Assembly: GCA_013298335.1 (NCBI GenBank)
Contig: JAAFHI010000318.1
Coordinates: 1 to 5,238 of the forward strand
Direction of reading: 5' to 3'
From: Actinomycetota bacterium
GTDB lineage: Bacteria > Acidobacteriota > Blastocatellia > Chloracidobacteriales > Chloracidobacteriaceae
DNA length: 5,238 nt
A program made the position numbers and the translations under genes. Under the pieces are notes generated by a model, which saw nothing but the letters and a program-made list of their open reading frames with translations, searched no databases and was not told the origin of the DNA. Shown here one piece after another: positions 1 through 5,075 of the stretch. The number at the start of each line of letters is the position of its first letter. Within the stretch, counting starts at the first letter, position 1.

Positions 1-678
1 CGCCGCAATGCCCGGCCCGACCAGACGACCGACCGGATTCTTTTGACGAAAGACGACGTCCGGCTGAAGAAATTCCGCCAGCGGACGGGCGCGCTGCTCG
101 TCTTCATCGTGGATGCCTCGGGCAGCATGGCCGTCAACCGGATGGGGCAGGCGAAAGGCGCGGTGGTCGAGTTGCTGCGGCAGTCCTACGTCAGCCGCGA
201 CAAGGTCGCCATGATCGGCTGCTTCGGCAATGAAAGTAAGGTCCTGCTTTCCGCGACCCAGAGCGTCGAGGCCGCCAAACGCCAGCTCGAAAAACTGCCG
301 ACCGGCGGCGGCACGCCCCTCAACGACGCCCTGCGCCGGGCGCACGTCCTGATTGATGAAGTTCGCCGCGCCGGGACCTACTCCGAATCACTCGTCGTGA
401 TCCTGAGCGACGGACGCGGAAACATCCTCGCCCGCCCGGACGAGACCGTCACCAACAAGGCCGAGCAGCAGGCGGCGATCAAAAAGGAAATGGAAGACAT
501 GGCGCGGGTCTACGTTGCGGCGGGGGTCAAAACCATCGTCATCGACACCCAGAACCGCTTCGTCTCGGGCGGCGAGGCCAAAAATCTCGCGGAAATGTTC
601 CAGGGACGCTACATCTACCTGCCGCGCCTCTCCGCCGGCCAGATCGCCGGAGCGGTGAAGAACGAACTGAGCCGGTGA
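1..678 (+). CDS. chlD: Magnesium/cobalt chelatase subunit D (ChlD/BchD type), C-terminal VWA part, 5' truncated
   Basis: The reading frame is open from base 1, so the N-terminus lies outside the window; 225 residues are visible. A VWA/integrin-I domain fills most of it. The MIDAS metal site is recognisable: DASGS begins at base 112, a GGGTPL motif supplies the MIDAS threonine, and an SDGRGN motif supplies the distal aspartate. The order and spacing, including the later IDT and YLPR segments near the end, match BchD/ChlD of magnesium chelatase. In that family the D subunit joins AAA+ subunit I and drives metal insertion by the large H or CobN subunit in the cytoplasm. Many non-photosynthetic bacteria use a ChlI/ChlD pair with CobN for cobalt insertion in aerobic cobalamin synthesis. 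The cobT start at the other edge favours that reading here, but the metal cannot be decided from this fragment. A TTG at 43 is internal, not the start. The TGA stop is followed 2 bases later by a heptamer array. Confidence 0.88.
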   Translation, partial: RRNARPDQTTDRILLTKDDVRLKKFRQRTGALLVFIVDASGSMAVNRMGQAKGAVVELLRQSYVSRDKVAMIGCFGNESKVLLSATQSVEAAKRQLEKLPTGGGTPLNDALRRAHVLIDEVRRAGTYSESLVVILSDGRGNILARPDETVTNKAEQQAAIKKEMEDMARVYVAAGVKTIVIDTQNRFVSGGEAKNLAEMFQGRYIYLPRLSAGQIAGAVKNELSR

Positions 679-680
679 AG

Positions 681-781
681 CAGCAGTCAGCAGTCAGCAG
701 TCAGCAGTCAGCAGTCAGCAGTCAGCAGTCAGCAGTCAGCAGTCAGCAGTCAGCAGTCAGCAGTCAGCAGTCAGCAGTCAG
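681..781. repeat. Heptanucleotide tandem array, unit CAGCAGT, 14.4 copies
   Basis: Fourteen perfect head-to-tail copies of CAGCAGT run from 681 to 778, followed by a partial CAG at 779-781. I counted no substitution in the run. It begins 2 bases after the chlD stop codon. Read on the plus strand in one frame it would encode repeating SAVSSQQ, a typical false-ORF product, not a protein. Heptamer arrays are known in some bacteria, for example the short tandemly repeated repetitive (STRR) sequences of cyanobacteria. Perfect copies imply recent slippage or homogenisation, so copy number probably varies between strains. An effect on chlD mRNA 3' ends is possible but not shown. Confidence 0.97.
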
Positions 782-862
782 TGCAATTTTCCTGCCCCCG
801 TCGGGTTTGGTGGAATTTTTCGACCTGACTGGAAACCCGCGCAGGCGGGTGCCCGCATATAG

Positions 863-897
863 CCCCCGATGATGCGAGTCTTCGAGCGAATCGGGGG
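863..897. repeat. 8-bp perfect inverted repeat, 19-base loop
   Basis: CCCCCGAT at 863-870 is exactly complementary to ATCGGGGG at 890-897. The loop (871-889) shows no further strong pairing. No T-run follows, so a standard intrinsic terminator is unlikely. It lies in the segment flanked by heptamer sequence and may belong to a small dispersed element. Confidence 0.5.
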
Positions 898-907
898 AAA
901 CGTTTCC
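896..907. promoter_or_regulatory. 12-bp palindrome GGAAACGTTTCC, possible operator
   Basis: A perfect 12-bp dyad centred on CG. The AAACGTTT core with a central CG resembles operators of LacI/PurR/GalR-family repressors in general form. It lies about 155 bases upstream of the SWIM gene start. No LacI-type regulator is present in the window, so any binding protein is unknown. It could also be a chance palindrome or part of a repeat element. Confidence 0.25.
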
Positions 908-976
908 AAAGGGTGGTCAGCAGTCAGAAGGATTGGCCGACCGCGCGGGTTTGATTCCCGGAACTTTGAAAAGCCG

Positions 977-1004
977 TTCATCGTACGCGCGCGATCCTTA
1001 TATA
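977..1004 (+). promoter_or_regulatory. Possible promoter for the SWIM gene
   Basis: TATATA at 999-1004 is a conspicuous AT-rich hexamer in GC-rich surroundings and could serve as a -10 element. A weak -35 candidate, TTCATC, lies at 977-982 with a 16-base spacer. Transcription would start near 1011, leaving a leader of about 50 bases. The -35 match is poor and this is only a candidate. Confidence 0.22.
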
Positions 1005-1050
1005 CATGCGGCGAAACAGCTCTCTTTTACCAATCGGATTCCGAAAAGAA

Positions 1051-1057
1051 GAAGAGG
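1051..1057 (+). promoter_or_regulatory. Ribosome binding site GAAGAGG choosing the ATG at 1062
   Basis: A purine-rich stretch ends in GAGG, 4 bases before ATG 1062. It supports this start over the in-frame TTG at 933, which would add 43 basic residues read from repeat-bordered sequence. Confidence 0.55.
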
Positions 1058-1061
1058 ACCG

Positions 1062-3125
1062 ATGGCGAAAAAACCTTCCTCGAATACCGACCCGACCGCG
1101 AAATGGGCTGCTCTGACGTGGAATGACCTCACGAAATGGGCCGGAAGCACGATTGTGGGCCGGGGCCGCGACTATTTCCGCGACAAACAGGTCAAAAAAC
1201 TCGCCATGACCGATGACGGCGAGATCGTCGCGTGGGTGGAAGGCACGGAACGCTATGCCACCGCCGTCTCGCTCGATAAAAAAGGGCAACTTTGGGATCG
1301 CTGCACCTGCCCCTACGACGACACCTGCAAGCACGCCGTCGCGACCGTGCTGACATTTCTTGAAGCATTGAAAAGTGACAACCCGGTCCCGAAAGCCAAG
1401 GTAACCGACCGTCGTTTCGTGATGCTCGAAGCGGAAGACGAGGGCGAGTGGTATGACGATGACGAATGGGACGACGATGAAGACGACGATTTTGAAGAGG
1501 AAGAGGACGACGACTTCGAGGAAGCGCCGCCCGTTCAGGCCAAAAAATCGGCGGCAAAACCGAAAGGCGACCCGATCCGGACCTACCTTGACGGTCTGAC
1601 GAAGGAAAAACTGGTTGAACTCGTCGCCGATCTGAACAAATCCGTCCCGAAAGCCCGTGAATTCATCACGGATCGCCAGAGCGCGGAAGCAACCGTGCCG
1701 AAGGCGCTCATCAACGCCATCCGGAAGCTGATTGACGAATTGTGCAATGAAGGCAGTTACGGATATTCACGTCGAAGCTTGTACGGCAACCGTTACGACG
1801 TCGGGTCGGGCGGGAATCGGGAGAAGATCCTCGCCAAGCTCCACGACAAGTTTCAGGTACTGATTGACGGCGGCCACATCGCGGAGGCGCTTCCGCTCGG
1901 GCACGAGCTGATCGAGGCCGGAAACGAGCTGGTTGAAGGGGCCTATGACAGCAGGGCCCTCAACGAGGGCATCCAGAAATGCCTGACGCTGATCTTCATG
2001 GCACTTCCCCAATCGGGACTTCCCGCGCTTGAACAGGTCGAATGGGTACTGGAAGCCGACACCCTGAACGATTTCGATCTGATCGGCTCCGGGTTGCGCG
2101 CCTTCAAGATCTTTCCCCGCAAACCCGACCAGTGGAGCGACCTCGCCGATGCCCTGCTCCAGTGGCTGGACCCGAAACAGAACAAGGTGACACGGGGGAT
2201 GTTGGATACCCGAGTGTTCGCCGACATGTGCGTCAACGCGCTCGAACAGGCCGGCAGAATCGGGGAAATCGTTCCCTTTCTCGAAAAAGAGGCGGTCAGT
2301 TCAAACAGTTTCGACCCGCTTGTGGACCGGCTGATGGCCGACGAGCGGTGGGGCGACGCGGAAAAGTGGTGCATCCAGGGCATCCGGAAGTTCACAGGCG
2401 ACGAGTACCACTTCGAGCGGGCGTTGCGGGAAAAGCTGATCGACATCTGGCGCAAACTCGGAAAATACGACCGGGCCGCCGCGCTGAACGCCGATTTCTT
2501 TTTTTCCTATCCGTCGGTCGCGTCCTACCGGGAACTCATCCGGGACGCGGCCAAAACCAAAAGCCCGAAACTCGTCCGCGCGGCGGCGCTGCGCTTCCTT
2601 GAAACCGGGCGAGGGCCCTTCGACACGAAGAAAAAGCCCGATCCCACCGAATGGCCGCTCGAAAAACACGACTTGCCGGTTACAAAGCCCTCTTTTCGCC
2701 CGGAATTTCCCCTGATCGCGGTTCTGATTGACATCGCCATCGGCGAAAAAGACCCGGAAACAGTTTTGAAATGGTACGACCGACCGGTCCCCACCAAAAA
2801 TCGCTTCGGGTTCGACCCACGCGCCGCCGTCGCCGTGAAAGTTGCCGAGGCAATCACGGCGAGCCACCCCGAGCGGGCGCTCGAAATCTGGCGCTGGCTG
2901 GTGGTTGAAAGTATCTCCCGATCCAATCAGGGAGGGTACGAGGAAGCCGTCACATTCCTCCGCCGCATTCGGGACACCCTCCGCGCGCTGGGCCGAACCA
3001 ACGAATGGTTCAGCCTGCTGGAAACCGTCCGGCAGGAACACAAGCGGAAACGCAACTTCATCCTGCTTCTCAATACCTTCGATGACGACCCCATCGCGGA
3101 GAAAAAGTTCAAAGGGGCCGTTTAA
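1062..3125 (+). CDS. SWIM zinc-finger protein with acidic linker and helical C-terminal region
   Basis: A 687-residue soluble protein; no signal peptide or membrane segment. Residues 18-103 form the module that usually precedes and contains the SWIM finger in bacteria (LTWNDL, then GRGRDYF). The zinc ligands are C81, C83, C89 and H91 in the pattern C-x-C-x5-C-x-H, within CTCPYDDTCKH. SWIM fingers are known or predicted to bind DNA or proteins. Residues 125-154 are an extreme acidic tract: 24 of 30 residues are D or E, with W, Y and F scattered through it. A short K/A/P-rich linker follows (about 156-170). The remaining 500 or so residues look mostly helical and TPR/HEAT-like, with no catalytic motif I recognise. 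ATG 1062 is chosen because of its ribosome binding site and because the SWIM module begins shortly after it. The gene stands alone, 383 bases from chlD and convergent with the next operon. It could be a nucleic-acid-binding or scaffold protein; the biological role is unknown. Confidence 0.85.
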   Translation: MAKKPSSNTDPTAKWAALTWNDLTKWAGSTIVGRGRDYFRDKQVKKLAMTDDGEIVAWVEGTERYATAVSLDKKGQLWDRCTCPYDDTCKHAVATVLTFLEALKSDNPVPKAKVTDRRFVMLEAEDEGEWYDDDEWDDDEDDDFEEEEDDDFEEAPPVQAKKSAAKPKGDPIRTYLDGLTKEKLVELVADLNKSVPKAREFITDRQSAEATVPKALINAIRKLIDELCNEGSYGYSRRSLYGNRYDVGSGGNREKILAKLHDKFQVLIDGGHIAEALPLGHELIEAGNELVEGAYDSRALNEGIQKCLTLIFMALPQSGLPALEQVEWVLEADTLNDFDLIGSGLRAFKIFPRKPDQWSDLADALLQWLDPKQNKVTRGMLDTRVFADMCVNALEQAGRIGEIVPFLEKEAVSSNSFDPLVDRLMADERWGDAEKWCIQGIRKFTGDEYHFERALREKLIDIWRKLGKYDRAAALNADFFFSYPSVASYRELIRDAAKTKSPKLVRAAALRFLETGRGPFDTKKKPDPTEWPLEKHDLPVTKPSFRPEFPLIAVLIDIAIGEKDPETVLKWYDRPVPTKNRFGFDPRAAVAVKVAEAITASHPERALEIWRWLVVESISRSNQGGYEEAVTFLRRIRDTLRALGRTNEWFSLLETVRQEHKRKRNFILLLNTFDDDPIAEKKFKGAV

Positions 3126-3210
3126 GAATTGAGAGTTGAGAATTGAGAGGTTTTCCAACCCGTAACTCTCCACTCTCCACTCTCCACTCTCAATTCTCAA
3201 TTCTCAATTC
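3126..3210. terminator. Possible bidirectional terminator hairpin between convergent genes
   Basis: Bases 3126-3149 pair with 3187-3210 as a 24-bp stem with one G-T pair and a 37-base loop. The left arm starts directly after the TAA of the SWIM gene. The right arm ends 10 bases from the stop of the minus-strand DJ-1 gene. The position between two convergent stops suits transcript ending or 3' protection in both directions. Neither strand has a clear U-run after the stem, so factor-independent termination is uncertain. Because the arms are made of heptamers, the stem can slip into other registers. Confidence 0.45.
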
Positions 3211-3216
3211 TCAATT
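3126..3216. repeat. Heptamer repeats (AATTGAG type; ACTCTCC and ATTCTCA arrays)
   Basis: On the plus strand three copies of ACTCTCC (3165-3185) are followed by ACTCTCA (3186-3192), three ATTCTCA (3193-3213) and ATT. The opposite arm (3126-3149) is built of the complementary type, GAATTGAG and GAGTTGAG. The seven-base period equals that of the array at 681-781 but the unit is different. A further ACTCTCA at 3217-3223 contains the complement of the DJ-1 gene's TGA, so repeat-like sequence reaches into the coding end. Confidence 0.9.
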
Positions 3217-3220
3217 ACTC

Positions 3221-3883
3221 TCACGCTCCCGCACTCCGGGCCTGCGACGCGGTCAGAATCGCCTTCGCCCGGTTCAGAATCGCTTCTCCGGCCTTGGCGG
3301 GCGAACCGGCGTCGAAGGGCGGGGCCGGATCGTACTCGATAATCAACTGCACCGTTTTCGCGGCCTCCTCGCCGGCTTCCATGGCGACCAATTCGAGGCC
3401 CATGTCGATACCCGCCGACACGCCCGCCGCCGTCACGACCTTTCCATGCCGGACGACCCGCCGTTCACAGGGTTTCGCGCCGAAGTCGGCCAGAATCGGC
3501 AGCGCACTCCAGTGGGTGGTGGCTTCCATTCCTTCCAGCACGCCCGCGCCCGCCAGAATCAGCGAACCGGTACAGACCGAGGTCGTCCAGCGGGTTGTTT
3601 CGTGAATCCGGCGAATCCACGCCAGTACTTCCGGATCGTCGAGTTGCGGCAGCGAATTTCCGCCCGGAACGAGCAGGATGTCGGCGGAATCAATTTCCGA
3701 AATCGAAAATTCGGCGTGCAGGCTCAGAAAGCCGGAATCCACCTCGACCGGGCCGCGCGTCTTGGCGGCGAACCGGATGCGGGCGTTGGGAATGGCCCGC
3801 AACACCTCGTACGGCCCGATGGCGTCGAGCGCGGTCATGCCGGGGTACAGGAACACGACGATGTCGTAGATTTTGAGCGTCAT
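3221..3883 (-). CDS. DJ-1/PfpI family protein, isonitrile hydratase-like
   Basis: A 220-residue cytoplasmic protein covering one complete DJ-1/PfpI domain. The nucleophile elbow is TSVCTGS, with C104 as the expected catalytic cysteine, then an ATTHW motif (121-125). D20 in the LDAIGP motif and T105 occupy positions that are D17 and T102 in Pseudomonas putida isonitrile hydratase as I remember that sequence. The C-terminal stretch EYDPAPPFDAGSP (183-195) is a strong match to that enzyme (EYAPAPPFNAGSP) and is absent from GlxA-type regulators. Length also agrees (about 228 in P. putida). Isonitrile hydratase adds water to an isonitrile to give an N-substituted formamide. The start ATG overlaps the stop of the upstream regulator gene as ATGA, so the two are probably cotranslated. 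Family membership is secure; substrate is inferred from resemblance, and other DJ-1 activities cannot be excluded. Confidence 0.88.
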   Translation of the reverse strand: MTLKIYDIVVFLYPGMTALDAIGPYEVLRAIPNARIRFAAKTRGPVEVDSGFLSLHAEFSISEIDSADILLVPGGNSLPQLDDPEVLAWIRRIHETTRWTTSVCTGSLILAGAGVLEGMEATTHWSALPILADFGAKPCERRVVRHGKVVTAAGVSAGIDMGLELVAMEAGEEAAKTVQLIIEYDPAPPFDAGSPAKAGEAILNRAKAILTASQARSAGA

Positions 3884-4929
3884 AACTCGAAAGTCCTTTC
3901 AAACGAAGAGGTTGCGGAATAGGCCGCGAGGGATTGAAACCGTTTTCGGTAATCCTGCGGCGAAACGCGCAGCACGCGCTGGAACGCGCCGCGCATGGCC
4001 TCGGTCGTACCGAAGCCGCAATCGTTGGCGATCCGTTCGACGGTCTGGTCGGATTCTTCGAGCCGCCGCCGGGCCGCCTCGACCCGCAGGCTCATCACGA
4101 ACCGCGCCGGAGTCGTGCCGGTGTGCCGGACGAACACCCGCGCGAAATTGCGCGGACTCATGCCCACGCGATCGGCCAGAAATTCGACCGTCAGCGGCGC
4201 TTCGAGGTGTTCGAGAATCCAGCCGTGAAGTTTTCTGAGGGGCGCGAGTTCCGCGAATTGCTGCGACAGCGCGACGCTGAACTGCGACTGCCCGCCCGGT
4301 CGCCGCAGAAACACGACGAGGTTGCGGGCAACGTTGAGTGCCAGTTCCGCGCCGAGGTCTTCCTCGACCAGCGCAAGGGCGAGGTCGATGCCCGCCGTCA
4401 CGCCCGCCGAGGTGTAAACGTTGCCGTCCTGAATGAAAATCGGGTCGGGATCAAATTCGACCTTCGGAAAATGCGACGCAATCAGGTCGCACCAGCGCCA
4501 GTGGGTCGTGGCGCGGCGTCCGTCGAGAAATCCGGCGGCGGCAAGGACGACCGCGCCCGCGCAGACCGAGCCGAGCCGCCGGACGTCCTTCCCGACCGTT
4601 TTCACCCACTGGAGATAATCGCGATGCTCGCCGAGCCGGGCGACGCCGAAGCCGCCCGTCACGAGCAGCGTGTCGAACCGCCCGGAAGAATGCCGGAAAT
4701 CGTTGTGCGCATTGAGGCTGACGCCGCAGGTGCAGGTCACGACCCGGTCGGGCGCCACCGAGAGCAGTTCCGTCCGGTAGGCCGGTCGGCCCCCGGAACG
4801 TTCCATGAAAAGGCGGTTCGCGCCGTCGAAGACCGACAGTGGCCCCGAAACGTCGAGAATCTCCGATTCCCCCATCGCGACGAGGGCAATCGAGCGGACA
4901 CAGGCTGGAACTTGGGACACATCAGGCAT
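3880..4929 (-). CDS. GlxA/FtrA-family transcriptional regulator (DJ-1/PfpI domain + AraC HTH)
   Basis: A 349-residue protein of the length usual for this family (about 320-340). Residues 12-210 are a DJ-1/PfpI domain: ILDVSGPLSVFDG near 24-36, TGGFG at 91-95, the cysteine elbow SVCAG with C123, ATTHW at 140-144 and SAGVTAGIDLAL at 174-185. Residues 230-335 are an AraC-type DNA-binding domain with two helix-turn-helix units, the first around LTVEFLADRVGMSPRNF (246-262) and the second around VERIANDCGF (297-306) leading into the family signature that ends SPQDYRKRF. The N-terminal domain presumably binds a small molecule; the residue after the cysteine is alanine, as in regulators, not the threonine of the hydratase next door. 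It likely controls its own operon and the overlapping downstream DJ-1 gene. The ATG at 4929 has an in-frame TAG 9 bases upstream and no evident Shine-Dalgarno sequence; M19 is too far into the domain to be the start. Confidence 0.92.
   Translation of the reverse strand: MPDVSQVPACVRSIALVAMGESEILDVSGPLSVFDGANRLFMERSGGRPAYRTELLSVAPDRVVTCTCGVSLNAHNDFRHSSGRFDTLLVTGGFGVARLGEHRDYLQWVKTVGKDVRRLGSVCAGAVVLAAAGFLDGRRATTHWRWCDLIASHFPKVEFDPDPIFIQDGNVYTSAGVTAGIDLALALVEEDLGAELALNVARNLVVFLRRPGGQSQFSVALSQQFAELAPLRKLHGWILEHLEAPLTVEFLADRVGMSPRNFARVFVRHTGTTPARFVMSLRVEAARRRLEESDQTVERIANDCGFGTTEAMRGAFQRVLRVSPQDYRKRFQSLAAYSATSSFERTFEL
3894..3899 (-). promoter_or_regulatory. Ribosome binding site AAAGGA for the DJ-1 gene, inside glxA-like gene end
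   Basis: On the minus strand AAAGGA lies 10 bases before the ATG at 3883, within the last codons of the upstream regulator gene. It supports this start together with the ATGA stop/start overlap. The spacing is slightly long. Confidence 0.5.
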
Positions 4930-5075
4930 GTCGCGATGCTAGACAGCCGCCCGCGACGGCACAATGCCGTTTATCGCAGGATTCCTGCCATCCATAAAAT
5001 CCGTGTAATCTGTGAAATCCGTGGCGATGAAGAATAATGGCCACGGATTACACGGATTACACGGATTCAAAGACA
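4930..5075. other. Divergent intergenic region between the regulator operon and cobT
   Basis: The 146-base gap must hold the promoters for the minus-strand operon and possibly for cobT. It contains a small inverted repeat, GCAGG-ATT-CCTGC (4976-4988), 47 bases upstream of the regulator start, which might be an operator. The larger palindrome at 4998-5067 takes up most of the remainder. No convincing -35/-10 pair and no cobalamin riboswitch were seen. Confidence 0.5.
4998..5067. repeat. Long imperfect palindrome of ACGGATTAC units (28-bp arms)
   Basis: The left arm (4998-5025) is the reverse complement of the right arm (5040-5067) except for one A-A mismatch (5015/5050) and one G-T pair (5011/5054). 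The loop is 14 bases. The right arm is a 9-base tandem repeat, ACGGATTAC, in 2.8 copies from 5043. Such CACGGATTACACGGATT sequences recur, to my recollection, as dispersed intergenic repeats in many bacterial genomes and give false ORFs reading TDYTDYTD. The element ends 8 bases before the cobT ATG, so if transcribed with cobT the hairpin would sit right at the ribosome binding region. Confidence 0.9.

Larger units (their letters stand above)
679..1061. other. Intergenic region between chlD and the SWIM gene
   Basis: This 383-base gap has no credible gene; short open frames in it follow the repeats. It contains the heptamer array (681-781), then a 134-base segment (782-915) with several inverted repeats: a 6-bp stem at 835-840/845-850 with a 4-base loop, an 8-bp stem at 863-870/890-897, and a 12-bp palindrome at 896-907. 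The segment ends at GTCAGCAGTCAG (916-927), identical to the last 12 bases of the array (770-781). Bases 928-1061 are more ordinary and include an AT-rich patch near 998-1007 and the ribosome binding site of the next gene. No tRNA, riboswitch core or clear intrinsic terminator (stem plus T-run) was seen. Confidence 0.75.

Noticed and set aside
43..678. TTG at 43 as the start of a 211-residue VWA protein
   Set aside because: The frame is open to base 1 and the visible part matches only the C-terminal end of the longer ChlD family, so the gene is cut by the window edge.
681..781. CRISPR array
   Set aside because: Units are 7 bases with no spacers and no cas genes nearby.
835..850. Intrinsic terminator for chlD
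   Set aside because: The 6-bp GC stem is not followed by a T-run and lies over 150 bases past the stop.
675..872. Open frame with repeating SAVSSQQ
   Set aside because: It is a translation of the CAGCAGT array and overlaps the chlD stop; low-complexity false ORF.
933..1061. N-terminal extension of the SWIM protein from TTG 933
   Set aside because: The 43 added residues are not part of the SWIM module, no ribosome binding site precedes the TTG, and ATG 1062 has one.
2301..3200. 299-residue minus-strand frame opposite the SWIM gene
   Set aside because: Antisense to a well-supported gene, runs into the heptamer repeat, no recognisable domain; typical of GC-rich DNA.
3143..3922. 259-residue plus-strand frame opposite the DJ-1 gene
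   Set aside because: Begins in repeat sequence and is antisense to a clear DJ-1/PfpI protein; composition is arginine/glycine-rich shadow.
3934..5037. 367-residue plus-strand frame opposite the GlxA-type regulator
   Set aside because: Longer than the real gene but has no domain; the minus strand encodes complete DJ-1 and AraC domains. Its end reads through the palindrome.
5037..5075. Upstream ATG 5037 as the cobT start
   Set aside because: The extra residues come from the ACGGATTAC repeat, and the 5076 start aligns with E. coli CobT.
4930..5075. Cobalamin riboswitch ahead of cobT
   Set aside because: No B12-box-like sequence is present and the gap is too short and mostly occupied by the palindrome.
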